Notes under the pieces: generated by a model | What the model saw: the letters and a program-made list of their open reading frames with translations, nothing else | What the model was told of the DNA's origin: nothing | Database searches by the model: none | In this document: positions 9,241 to 20,297 of the stretch, one piece after another | How the letters are laid out: the number at the start of each line of letters is the position of its first letter | Numbering within the stretch: position 1 is the stretch's first letter | Program-made: the position numbers and the translations under genes | Assembly: GCA_004794785.1 (NCBI GenBank) | Contig: SJOL01007418.1 | Coordinates: 1,282,366-1,346,365 of the forward strand | From: Opisthorchis felineus | Taxonomy: Eukaryota; Platyhelminthes; Trematoda; Opisthorchiida; Opisthorchiidae | Reading direction: 5' to 3' | DNA: 64,000 nt

Positions 9241-11147
9241 GGCCAAAAAATAATATCACTCTAATTACTGCCACTTCTTAGCTAGCTTAAAAATAGGCCA
9301 TATGCCCACAAATAGAGGATATGAAAAACACTGGACTCCGCACACTCCTGTGGTCTTTGTAGGGGAAGAAATTTCCAAATGCTGAGTTGCATTCTCAGCA
9401 TACGTCTCCATAGATTCGTCTTCTCCTCTGCTCAGAGTCTCAAATTGTTTGTTTTCCTCTGTAGCAAGTGAAATAGAGTTGACAATGGCGGTTTTGCTTA
9501 GCGTGAGGGCAGTGGCTACAGGCTACATTATCTGCACCGATGCGCTCTTCGAATGACCCAAACGTAAGTCTTTGTCACAACAAGTATACACATATCTGTT
9601 GTCACTGATCAACTTTATGCGAACCTGTGGACATTGTGAGCAGGGCCTGTCTGGTTGGAATTGCTCCATGAGGTTGAATTTACCTCGACCTCTCAGAAAA
9701 GGCAGACATAAAGTGGGTTGTTCACCAGTTAGACTCGGAAAATTTCCACTAATTACTGACTCTCTGGTTAAGCACCAACTAAAATAAAATTTTAGGGCTT
9801 TTTGAGTTAAATTCATCCGCAATCCGTCAGATGACGCGAAAATTCTAATTGAACGAACAATAGGAATAAGAAAAGCAGGAAGTAAAAAGATTAAGAAAAT
9901 AAATTTAAAAAAACTAAAGAGTAGACAAACGTTTTCTGGTGGGTTTGTGTGTTTGTGTCAATTCACAGATCAACCACCCATAACGATGTTTGCTGATGGG
10001 TAGTTACCACCTGTGAAGATGTGGAAGTTCATGAAACTGTAACACACCAAACGAACATTTTATCGGGGGTATTCCAGCTTCTCCCCAAGATGCAGGTGTC
10101 CATTTGAAAGAGATAGTAGTCTAACATCGTTGTTTGAACACTAGGTGTGATCCTTGTACGAGCGAGTTTACGGTTTGTCTTGAATGTGTGACTCATTCGG
10201 GCGAGAATACGAAACATCCATGATCAGTGTTAAATTATAATCAGTGGGACGATGTTGACGTCTTTACGTAGGTAGTTGTGATTTCTCAAACGGGTCGGAT
10301 TCAGTCGGTGCATTGGTGTGGGCGGCGTCAGCAAGGAAGGTCAATGCAGAACTCTAGTCGGCCTATTTCAATTTTGAACATTGGTCATTCATGGGGCAAG
10401 TTGGGAAGGATATACACGAAGTAATACAAGGCTGATCCATGTGATTGCATGATGTTAGACCCATCGTAGACATGCCACCCAAGCACATCTTGGTCCACTA
10501 ATGTATTAAAAATTCATTCAAATGAACCTTATCAGGTACGCTGAAGACCAAGGGGACTGTTACGGACTGGGGTTTATATTTGAGCTGTAGTGCTTGTATA
10601 AACGACAAACTTAGTTTATCTGAGTCCAGAGAATTAGGAGTCAGTGATGATTCTGATGCTTAGCATAAGGTTTTGTCATAAATTAACGATTTAATTAGTA
10701 CTTGGAAGGCACGCGTATTAGAAAAAAAAGAGAATGAACTGAATTCCAAAGAAATACCCTGCCACAAGCTAAAAGCTCTCAAAATGGCTCAAGACAGTAC
10801 ACTGTGAGAAAAAGCTGACTTCGTATTCAGGTGTTCGTTTACCACAATGAGAACCGACGTGGGGAAGCATGTTGGAGGAGCTGTTCTACATCTGAAACAA
10901 TTTTCACGATGAGGAAGGTTTTTCTATTTTCGCCCAGATATGTTGTCCGGCCGGAAAAAGCAAAGCGAACAATAATCGAGTAATTTCAAAGGGCGAAATT
11001 GGAAGATGAAATGCCACACAGGAGGGGCAATCGTCTTGGATTATTGACTTTTAAATCGATTTTGTGTCCTGCTGGACATACTTAGCTAGTACTTCAAAGC
11101 CCCTACCAAACCAGTCATTAAACTATGTATTGGAAGCATAGACTCAC

Positions 11148-11202
11148 CTTCCATCATGGTGACGAACAATGGTACCACAACTAACGAAAATTGGGTGCAC
11201 AT
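11148..11202 (-). CDS. Exon 1 of Ly6-like copy C (signal peptide)
   Basis: ATG followed by a hydrophobic stretch, MCTQFSLVVVPLFVTMME, ending at a consensus donor (GTGAGTC). The 55-nt coding length and phase are identical to exon 1 of copy D at 20243-20297. The leader bases before the ATG (gagacttctaa, then catttct) are also shared. Conservation of start, length and donor in two otherwise decayed copies supports the exon call. Confidence 0.5.
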
Positions 11203-11264
11203 TGTACTAGAAATGCAATGAGATTAGAAGTCTCGTTTGATGTTACGGTTAGTTCTTCCGCACT

Positions 11265-11272
11265 TATTTGTA
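11265..11272 (-). promoter_or_regulatory. TATA-like box of copy C (TACAAATA)
   Basis: Sits about 60 bases upstream of the exon 1 ATG, at the same place as the canonical TATAAATA of copy D. One substitution from it. R1 flank lies just upstream. Confidence 0.4.
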
Positions 11273-11279
11273 TCCAGAT

Positions 11280-12125
11280 GATCTCAATTACTAAAATGAC
11301 TCACCGAGATCAGTAAGCACGTTTTTTATTTTATTTTTGTTGCAGAGAATCGTGCAGGTAATCAGTTTATGTACCACTGTTCACAAATTGTGGACGATTT
11401 TCTTTGAGTCAAACTATGCAACTCCTAACACTGTCCCACACAGAACCAGTTCGTGTAGTTTGGCTAACGAAAATCCAAGTAAATCTGACATATGGTGAAC
11501 CAATCTAAGAAGTCAACCATTCTAATAGCTGCGGCAAACGGAAGGTTCATTATGATGTACTTTTTTCCAAGAACTGCACGCCACTAAACCATTCTTAGCT
11601 TCAAGTTGTTCCACTTGAAGAAAATACCTCACCATGGAGTATCTCGATAAGTTCGCATGATATACACCACGCAAAATGATACGGGTTCCGGGTAAACACA
11701 AAGACCTATCAAACTGACAGCAATTTCTACATCTCTAAGTGTTGAAAAATAGATTTTTACTCAGTTCTGCATTATCAGATTATCCTACACCACGTGAAAA
11801 GATTAATGTTGAGCAGAAATTTCGCAAATTCATGAAGTCACAAGTTTGCAGTTTCATGAACTAAATGGGCAGTGTGTCACTAGTTCAGAATGGAATAGCA
11901 TTCCGACATACTATTTAAAAGACGGTCAAGTGTTAGGAGAGCTCCTATATCCAAAGTACCCAGTCGCGCGTTTCCCTGAATACCTCTGTGCTCACGGCCC
12001 AAACCAGCGTACAATTAACCCAGCTACGGAGTAGCAGGTGAATGTCATAAGGGTTCATTCGTGATATAGCGCGCGTATGATATTGCCTATTTCACAGAAG
12101 TTTTTTAACTGTCCTGCTAGAAACC
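11280..12125 (+). repeat. Module R1, copy c (5' flank of copy C)
   Basis: 11280-11900 matches R1 copy b; 11965-12125 matches the outer segment at 8398-8600. It ends where fragment E starts. A 62-codon frame (11846-12034) is not conserved. Confidence 0.5.
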
Positions 12126-12545
12126 ACATTCAAGGTATTCCAGCGTCTCCCCCAGATGAAGGTTATCTCTCGAGGTTATACTGCACCGTAAATGTTTGAG
12201 CACAGGGCTTGATTCATGTCAGTCTAACAGTGTACACTGATGGCACATATGAGCAAGTATACAGTCTGCCTGTAAGAAGCTGCATTCCCCCTGGGTCAAT
12301 AGAAGACACAATTTGTAGCGTTTCCTCTTGCGAACTGGGCTAGTTTGACAGAGAATTCGGGAAGAAATACAAGGCTGATTCACGAGACTGCATGATGTTA
12401 GACCGATCAGTGTCGTACAAGAAAATGTACTCTATTTACAAACACAGTAGAGTCCACTGACGTAACAAACATCAATTCAACTGAAGCTCGTCAGCTATGC
12501 GGAGGACCAAGAGAATGGTTATCAACTGGATCTACACCTAAATCA
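12120..12545 (-). pseudogene. Ly6-like copy E, intron fragment
   Basis: Matches copy A 540-1080, including ggtattccagcgtctccccc-type sequence, tgcatgatgttagaccgatc and aacaaacatcaattcaactg. It corresponds to the intron between exons 2 and 3. No exon sequence of this copy was found on either side. Confidence 0.4.
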
Positions 12546-14754
12546 GTAAGTCTGAAAATGCTAAATCATTTGAAACAGTTGCTACAGGCTCTTCAGCATG
12601 AATACAGTTTTACGAAGGACACTGGTCTGCCCAAAGTCATTCTGACAATAATTTATAATATTTTATAAACAAAATTCAGATGCAGTAAATTTCTCCCATT
12701 TATTAACGTGTCTAATGATCAGCTTGTCACATTTCGTCATTCTGCGTATTGGGCACTCAAAACGTGCATTGAAAATATGGTGTACCTCACAGGGTTTCTG
12801 TGCTATTTCGACTTTGTAAGCAAGGTGGTCTTCTGACCGAACAGATTGTTAAAATCTGTAGATCACGTGACCAACCAAAATGTGTTAGTATCATTTTTAA
12901 ATCGTGTTATAAAAGTACTGAACCAAGTTCCTCACTTCCCAAGTATTGAATTACGGCATCCATCATCCAGGTGGATGGTGGTTCCTATTGATATCGTCTC
13001 TATATTCAGTCTACTGGTTAAGTTTGAAGATTGTTCAGAATTCTCACACTGTTTCGACCTTAACAACAGTCATCCAGAATTTTTTCTGGAGCACATGAGC
13101 CTGACTCAGTCACAACAGTCAGATTATGATGGTACTCATAAAGGATGTATTTCCGATATTTTATAAGCGAGGTTACCAGCTGCATAACTAGTACTAGTCC
13201 AAGAAAACGCAGTGTGACTAAAGTGAAGGTTTCCATCAGCCGAACGGTAAGCGCTCATGAACTCAATCAGTTTTCCCAAGATGACCACAAGCGAGCAGCT
13301 GTATAACTTTTAGTGGCCGTATTCAGCTGCATACATTGGTCAAGTTATGAGATAAATGAGAAAACAAGTACGGGAGTATCTACTGGTTTGGTTAACGAAA
13401 GGCAAGATACGAAATGCCACTATATAAATCCTGGAACACCTGGTGATTTCCAATCACAGGTTTGGCCTGCACCCTATATTTCGTGCAATTTACCGAAGGT
13501 TTTCTGGACTCGAAAAATTCTGTGCAAAATGATGCAAAATGATGGTGCAAAATGATGGTATTGGAATGGATGGTCAGATATCCCTCTGATTGATCTCTCT
13601 AAGTCCCTCTTTCGAAAAGTGGTATTTTTGTGACAGGCAGGAGGAAAGCTCCATTTCTTAAGTTGGTGTTCTTTTGGGTGGAGCACTGTAGGTCAGGATA
13701 GCATTTCCTTTGACTCCGCAGCTGGCAAGGTACGACAATCTCAAATGAGCTCACCTTCCTTCCTATTTGTCACACTTGTTTGAGAGCACCCTGTTCTCCT
13801 ATGGTGCACGGAACGATCACTGGCTTGATGTATTCACATAGCTGCTCGAGGGTAAATAATAACTTCGCGCAAACTCGACTGGTTATATTTGCAACCAGTA
13901 TCACAAGACCTGGCGTCCTCCGAGCTCAGTTATTCAAAACCAAATAGATTTGGCCATGATTTCCAGGTCCCTCATCAGGTAAACAACTGTCTTTGCTGTG
14001 ATCCATTCTTCGGGTACCTATTTGCATTAAGAGGGCGCTAAATATTTTCGGAAATGCGTGGCACAACTTCCTGCTTAGATATGGTATTTGCTCGCGGTTA
14101 TCAAGGCACTTGTCGATGAAGATGAATCCTCTTGGATGACTGGCACTCTCCACTTCACGTTTTAGTTAGGTGACATGGAGATGGGTTATGCTGTTCTCAG
14201 TAGTTTGACTGTTACATACTTAATCCGATCTTCCTCGAAAAATATCGATTTGGAGGGTGCGAATGGAAAGATTTTCGAACTATTTACCCACATGACGGTG
14301 ATATTTCATTGAGCAATCAATTTATTAGGAAGCAGACTTTGATTATCTGAACTATGAGATTTGTTCCTAGTAAACGGCCAGATAGAATTAGATGGCATTG
14401 GGTTTTCGAAGGACGTGTTGCATCATTTATCCTCGTATGAACATAGCGCATGGCTCAATCAAAACTATCATAATTCTTGAAAGTGTACGTGTTCTGCTTT
14501 TCCCATACATTTAAGGAACTTTTCGACCGCCTCTGACTTCCCACTTTGTGAAATTTGCACAATACAAACAGGATACAAAAAAGATATAATGAATACTCCC
14601 CATACAGTGGGACAATTCTGTCTAACTTTTAAGAGGTCTGTCTGAATGAGCTGGACGCTGTTGTTTATCGTTAGTTTGCGTGCTGGAGTTTGGCTATTCT
14701 CAGTGCCCTCACCACTGATTATGCCTCTATGGGAAGCATGTGCATTTCAGTCGG
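12546..14754. other. No supported gene
   Basis: Unique-looking AT-rich sequence. The longest frame (12846-13166, +, 106 codons, including a run rich in hydrophobic residues) lacks clear splice signals and is not repeated elsewhere, so I leave it uncalled. A short direct repeat (tgcaaaatgatgg) occurs at about 13525-13558. Confidence 0.4.
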
Positions 14755-15735
14755 CCTTCTCGTGAGTAGTCGGGAGCAATAATACATGAGATGGTTTCTT
14801 CCGAAAGTCCCACATATGACGAGGAAAATAATTAGTAGTTAGTTGGATTCACAGAACTCGAACCCCGGATAAGCTTCCGCTTGCCTTCTGTCATGTACTT
14901 CCACCTTTTTCGTCAACACGTTATCATCACATTTGGGAAGCAGTGTTATATCTGTTTGTGTAACACCTGCTCTGGTTTGTGCTTTTGGAGTTCTCAACAG
15001 AAGAATGGCCGAAATATCTGTTTGCCCGGAAATTTCATAAGGTGGTCAAAGTCATTGCAAATCCCCGCTTGCCAAAATCATCGCCTTCTCCCATGTCGCA
15101 GAGAGATAAAATATGCGCTGATCGACGCAATATCGTCGTCTAAATTAACGACGTATATCTCTATGTATCAAGGTGAATGACATGCTTCCGTTTGTCAAGC
15201 GCTGTGTTCAAACTGCGCTCTTCTATCTCTCCGTTTCGCTGCACCCTATGAGTCAGTCACCAGACGATTTGGAAATGATCTGGAATTTCAACGAGCACTC
15301 CGTAAGCCGAAGGGTTTACTCCTCCATCGATGACAGTGGAGCCAAGATGGAAATTTTCACCTTCATTTTGAGCCGTGTCACCTCCTAAAGGAGGCCTCAA
15401 CGCAAGAAATCGGAATATTTCACTTAGCCCACACATTGGTGGGCACGTTTCCTAGAAGGGTATTGCTGTCTTCTATGAAACAGTAGAAATAATGTGTAAT
15501 TTTACGGATCCATCATCGAAGAGGTTATTAGACTGAACAAATGAAAGCTAAACCAAATAAACGGAGAGATTTTGTGTCATCGATGGTCTTTATGGAAAGG
15601 GAATAAATGCAGGAAATCTCCAAAAATGCGTCGCTGTAGGGATAACTTCGGGTGGTCTTCTGGCATTTCTGTTGAATTTGCGAAATTGTGCGAAACCTTC
15701 AACTACTAACAGGAAGGTTAGTATTATACTGGCGA
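14755..15735 (+). repeat. Module R2, copy 2
   Basis: Best parallel to 32540-33460 over nearly 1 kb, including the late segment with atgcgtcgctgtaggg and aggttagtattatactgg. A frame at 15173-15388 (phase shared in part with 32897-33172) keeps a few similar residues but is broken in both other copies. No terminal repeats or target duplication seen. Confidence 0.5.
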
Positions 15736-15951
15736 ATTGGTTCGTTGACCGGGAACTGGGAGTACCTGATGGGTCGGGCAGGAAGGGCGCCTTAGTTTGG
15801 CAGGATATACTAAACCAGCATTTATAACTTTTTCGATAGATATATTTGAGAGGATCGTAGTAGCGGATAAGCAACATTTTTTGATGGGCTCTCAATTTCC
15901 CGAGTCTCTTAATGTGGCCCGATGCTGCAGTTTATACATTTAATCATTACT

Positions 15952-16143
15952 GATATTGACAACTGGGGCGAGATGGCTCAAGTAGTTAAGAGTGCGAATT
16001 CACTGACCGAAAGGTCCGTGGTTCGAACCCGACTTCCACCTCTAGGCTTGGGCAACCTGGCAGTATCTTAGCCCTCTTGCTTACTTCGGGTAGCATGGCA
16101 GCTGGGCACCGGAAGTGTGCTACAGCCGAACGATATTGACAAC
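15952..16143 (+). mobile_element. tRNA-derived SINE, family 1, with 12-bp target-site duplication
   Basis: The insert at 15964-16131 starts with ggggcgagatggctcaagtag (box A-like) and contains gtggttcgaacccga (box B, GGTTCGAAYCC), followed by a SINE body. It is flanked by the exact 12-bp direct repeat gatattgacaac (15952-15963 and 16132-16143). The second copy is at 46445-46629. Mobilised in trans by a LINE; no coding capacity. Intact target duplications indicate a fairly recent insertion compared with the surrounding repeats. Confidence 0.85.
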
Positions 16144-16651
16144 GCAACAACAAACACAAACCACATATTCAACCCATGGGGCTGCAAAAACGACCGACTG
16201 GATGCTTTGCTGTTTCAAATCATGTGATTTGGTTTATTATAGATAAGAGCGGACACGGATTGTTCGCACGTACCCACACTTCAGGCAGTTTTTACACAAC
16301 ATGACACCAAACGCCCTGACCCACATTTTGCTGTGTGCTCTAAGATTGAATTTGTGGTCTTGGATAGTTCGAATACTGTGAGGGTACGTGATGTGAATCA
16401 AATGTACCATTCAGGTATAGCATCTTTCCGAAGAAGAAAGTTCCGCTCGCCATGTGAAACTATTCCTCCTCTGGTCTACTTATAGACTGATGATAGTGTG
16501 GAGAGATTTCGTGATTCTCGCAAGAGCTTTCATTCATCTGATAAATCGTCACTTGGGGAGCCAGTTAACACTTGAACATTTGATGTGAATTCTGTGATTG
16601 AAGGATGAGTATCAGTGCATCTTATGTGTCAGTTTTTCACTGCTTAGCAAT
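16144..16651. other. No feature seen
   Basis: About 500 bp without a supported reading frame or repeat match. Confidence 0.4.
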
Positions 16652-16806
16652 CGCTGGTGGCCGAACGGTTAAGCGTTCAGACTATAAGCCGAAAGACTGC
16701 TGGTTCGGAACGCCTTGGAGTTTCTTGAAATGCATACTGCTGATAATTCCCAGTAGGGGCGAAACAGGTGTACAGTACTTCCCAGATATTTATCAGAGAT
16801 TGACTT
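16652..16806 (+). mobile_element. tRNA-like SINE, family 2, copy a
   Basis: ggtggccgaacggttaagcg (box A-like) and ctggttcggaacgcc (box B-like) lie 43 bases apart. A body follows with ctgataattcccagtag and gtacagtacttcc, shared with copies at 29788, 51183 and 52240. The head resembles a class II (Leu/Ser-type) tRNA but cannot fold as a working tRNA in full. Confidence 0.6.
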
Positions 16807-17079
16807 GATTTACAGCGCAAAATCTCGACTAGAAGGATATTGGCCAAAGGTACGGTGTGTCAATCAACGGAAGGTTCGTTCAGAAAGAAGAATAGTTGGA
16901 AATTCCAACTCTGATCTTAATGGTCAGTCGAAAATTATTGTCATGGACACAGTCAGTCAGCATCGGAAAACCTTGCACTAGAATTTGTGCGGCCTGCGGT
17001 TTACGTAAAAATTATTTCTTCATCTTTTTTGTCCGAGAATTCGAAACAGTTCAACACCTTTAGTTTTTCGAACTTGATA

Positions 17080-17480
17080 TTGCCCATTGACAATTCATGC
17101 AGAACCCTCTCACATGAACATGGCTCCCGAAAAAGCCAGCATTTTTCTGTTACGTTACTCGGTGACTTGCTAGATGGATTTGCACATGTAGCGCAGCATT
17201 TCTATGGAGCTATAAGTGGAAGTTCCGGCTACCCTCAGTGACACGTTGGTAGCATCAGGATTAAGGTGGTTCCGCAAAGTATGAAAAAGTAAAAGGCTTG
17301 GAACAAAATATTCTGCTGGATTTGTTTATTCGACCTGTCCAGATCAAGATACGTTTTTGTCCTACTTTGCTCAGCTAGTCCCCGGTGTCAGCGTACGTAA
17401 GCTTGCAACTCGTCAGCTTGTCTGCACTGCTTGGCTTCACTTGGTGAAGGAAACCTCGCATCTTAGGTATGCATTGGTCT
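17080..17480 (-). repeat. Module R6, copy 2
   Basis: Inverted match to 8870-9240. The overlapping plus-strand frame 16987-17241 (84 codons) is not kept in copy 1 and is taken as chance. Confidence 0.45.
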
Positions 17481-18460
17481 TCCTGCTCTAAATGGTGTGG
17501 ACTCATCCTTGCTGATGCGTTTAGCCTCTGATCTCCAACGGCCTGACGGCAGAATCTAGCAATGAGACTGGACGGTGACTTTAGACGTGTGTTTATCCTT
17601 ATTTCTACTCCACAGTTTACCCGCTTTATCGCACATTGTAGAATTATTGGACAGGAGGAAATGTCGTTGCAGCAAGTTTTGGTTTTTATGTTTTACAGCA
17701 CTGAAATGTGGAAGGTCCCACCGTAAGTATTTGTAAAACGTTCACAATAATGCAGCTAACTAATCGTAGCTCAAAATTGGTGACATTTTTAAATAGGGAA
17801 TATCAAACCAGTTCCCATTTCCAGATTGACGAGAAAGGTTCTGTTAGAACCATGTGATGATTTATCCATATATCAAGAGCTTCTCCAAACTAGGTATTAT
17901 CTTAAAACCAAAATATTACGCACGCTACAACACGAATGACCAAATGTCGCATTTACCGGCTACTTTGTTGTTGTCGGGAATTATACACTAGTAGAAATGA
18001 TTGCAGGTTTGAGCTGTGAGCACAGAGACATTCGGTAAACCGTATCTTAGCTGCAAATTATCATACTGCACTGTATTATACGAAGTCTACGTCAGAGCAA
18101 AGGTCTGTGGCAGGAAGTATTTTCCGGGTGAATAAACTCTTTCGCACAGAGTTTATAGCCTAATCCGTTATTGGATGGTGGACTGGGACGCTCAGGTTGT
18201 CACTGGCGTTTGTCTGATTCTTAAAGCCCTTGGCCAAGTGAAAGGATGACATCCTGCTTAGAGGGTAACGCCTCAGGTCAGATATAGGTCTTGTCTCCCA
18301 AATCTAACGTATCCAGAATTGTATTGCAGGTGGTTAAAACTGCGTACAAGCGTACCATATGTTAAGTGTATTCGTTAAAACCGTTGTGGAATTATGAACG
18401 CAACATCGGCAAGCTACCTTAAGCGGATACTGAAACGCGATTTGCTGGATTACCCACTTC
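17481..18460. other. No supported gene
   Basis: Nearly 1 kb with no frame above 60 codons on either strand and no repeat that I can match. The part nearest 18460 may be 5' LINE sequence too decayed to recognise. Confidence 0.4.
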
Positions 18461-19280
18461 TTGACTAACCAGAGCTCGAGTTTTGCCGCCCGAGTTCATC
18501 AGACTGCAGCTCTACAAATCAAAAGTAGGGTCAAGCCACTGGCCATTCGGCGGCCAGTTATGCACACACACACCCCTACAAAGTGTAAAGTGCTACTGCA
18601 AGACTGGGTGGATTCGAACTCTAAACTCATGCTTGCGGATGAGCTGGTTGAAGTAGTAGACAAGTTTGTCTACCTAGGCAGCTGTATCAGTCCCGGTGGT
18701 CACGCGAAAGATAATATTTCCATCCGGATTCGGAATTCCAGAGAAGCTTTTTTGAACCTGCATCACCCGTGGCGTAGGCGTGACATCAGCTTATCCGTCA
18801 AGGGTCGAGTTTACAATGCTGCGGTGCGCTCCATACTACTATACGGATCAGAAACCTGGCCGTTGCGCGCCGAGGACGCCAAAAGACTTTCAGTGTTTGA
18901 CCATCGATGTCTTCGGAGCATTGCCCGAGTCTGGTGGGAACACCGGATAGGCAATGCTGAAGTACGTCAAATGGTATTCGGAAGAAATAACTCACCCTCG
19001 ATAGTTGAAATGATCACACTGCATAAGTTGCGCTGGCTTGGCCACGTGCTGCGTATGCCAGCCGACCGACTTCCTCGAAGGGTTGTCTTCGCACAACCAC
19101 GTGAAGGGTAGAAACGAGCCGGAGGAGGTCAAACAATGACTTGGCAGAGAAGTATAAAAGCCAGTACCAGCAAACTCAGCTGCGCTCGTCATTGCCGTCT
19201 CCCCGGATGGATATCCCAGAACGGGGCACATCAATGGTTAAAGACATTGTCAGACATGACCCAGGCGCGCACTCAATAGT
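18461..19280 (+). mobile_element. Non-LTR retrotransposon (LINE) fragment, C-terminal part of the reverse transcriptase
   Basis: Open for 216 codons to TAG at 19109-19111. Typical LINE thumb and C-terminal blocks are plain: VDKFVYLGSCISPGG, then SVKGRVYNAAVRSILLYGSETW, then HKLRWLGHVLRMPADRLPRR. After the stop the same frame continues with GGGQTMTWQRS and CRLPGW, so the stop is premature. The catalytic RT domain and the endonuclease are absent: a 5'-truncated copy. The type is CR1/RTE-like as found in fluke genomes (recalled, not searched). The first 60-70 codons are not clearly part of the element. No target duplication found. Confidence 0.8.
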
Positions 19281-19619
19281 GCTCGTGCATCCAAGCTATT
19301 GCATTCAATGCATAGATCTCTTCCTAATCTCCCCACTTAAAAGTCCACTGACACTCCAGTATTTACGCGTCAATTATGTCAGCTCCCGCCTCCAGTGAGC
19401 AGTTACCTACCAGACGTCTCCAAATCATCGGTGAACAAAACTCTGGCACCTATAGTCACTGTGCGACAAGTACGCGGTTCTTACAGCTGATAATGATGTG
19501 TGCACCTGTGCATTCTGCTTGTGGGATTCCGCACAAAGCTCCGTCCTCTGTTGGACACTATGTCAGAATGTTATTCCATTCTAAACCTATGACATATACT
19601 GTCCCTTTCATTTATTAGA
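19281..19619. other. No feature seen
   Basis: About 340 bp, probably including the LINE 3' untranslated part near 19281-19350. Two 80-codon frames overlap on plus and are not supported. Confidence 0.4.
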
Positions 19620-20160
19620 ATGCAAATGTGTGAATTTCGAGTTCAGCACTTTTTCATTCATCTTTCACCGTTTCACTTGGTGTAAAATAACCTGATAAAC
19701 CGAAACTGGGTGAAAAACTGCCTTTCAATACTTAGAGATGTAGAAATTGTTACCAGTATGATGAGTCTTCATGCTTACTTGAGGGCTGCATCACTTCAGG
19801 TGGTGTGTATCAAAAGAAATTGTGGAAACATTCCGCGGCTGCGTATTTTCTTCGAGTGGAACAAACTGAAGCTTAGAATGGTGAAGTGACGTGTAGTGGC
19901 TGTTGACAGAATACATCACTTGCGTCGCAGACATTAAGCTGCCTGGCATCTTGGACTAGTTTGCCATATTCCTAACTTTCGAATATAGTCGCCAGAAAAG
20001 CCACAATACCTGGATTCGGGTGCTGCATTGTTAGTAGTGGTGTAGCCTGATTCAAAGTTGTTGTATTCCGTGATTCTCCAAGTGACTATGTGCACATTTC
20101 TCCGTAAGCTGAATAAAGCAAATGTGCTTACCAATCACGGCGAGTCAATCTAATGACTGG
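19620..20160 (-). repeat. Module R1, copy d (5' flank of copy D)
   Basis: Inverted match to R1 copies b and c. Read on the minus strand it gives the same tgttgaaa...tttccacccagtttcggtttatcagg order. It lies directly upstream of the TATA box of copy D on the plus strand, which shows that R1 is the ancestral 5' flank of this gene family. Confidence 0.55.
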
Positions 20161-20172
20161 GAAACACTTAGA

Positions 20173-20180
20173 TATAAATA
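20173..20180 (+). promoter_or_regulatory. TATA box (TATAAATA) of Ly6-like copy D
   Basis: Canonical TATA element followed by a GC-rich stretch (ggcgcggc), 63 bases before the exon 1 ATG. The expected start of transcription is about 20205-20210. The same element, one base changed, precedes exon 1 of copy C. Confidence 0.55.
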
Positions 20181-20242
20181 GGCGCGGCAAAACTGACTAT
20201 GCCATTATATGAGACTTCTAAACTTATTTCATTTCTGGCACG

Positions 20243-20297
20243 ATGATCACCCGCTTTTCGATAGTTGTGTTAACACTGTATGTCATCCTGGGAGAAA
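20243..20297 (+). CDS. Exon 1 of Ly6-like copy D (signal peptide)
   Basis: ATG then a typical signal sequence, MITRFSIVVLTLYVILGE, ending at a consensus donor (GTGAGT at 20298). It is 55 nt long and phase 1, as in copy C. The ATG was chosen because it is shared by both copies, lies a normal distance after the TATA box, and is the only one giving a hydrophobic leader. Confidence 0.55.

Larger units (their letters stand above)
9265..11275 (-). pseudogene. Ly6/uPAR-like gene copy C, nearly full length but dead
   Basis: Minus-strand order: TATA-like box, exon 1 (11148-11202), exon 2 (about 10702-10846, PEYEVSFFSQC), intron with the family landmarks (about 9930-10565), exon 3 remnant (about 9785-9850, acceptor AG lost), and last exon (about 9265-9700). 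The last exon has the best-kept Ly6 end in the window: RPCSQCPQVR..., then DNRYVYTCCDKDLRLGH (CC kept, the Cys of DLC changed to Arg). A TAG at 9523-9525 interrupts it. Beyond that the frame resumes with the stalk (ESMETYAENATQHLEISS), a weak hydrophobic stretch (YPLFVGIWPIF) and TAA at 9265-9267. Exon 2 also contains a stop. Known: Ly6 proteins are usually secreted or GPI-anchored cell-surface proteins. Inferred: same role originally, now lost. Confidence 0.55.

Noticed and set aside
12846..13166. 106-codon plus-strand frame as a gene
   Set aside because: No start, splice or repeat support; length within chance expectation for this window size.
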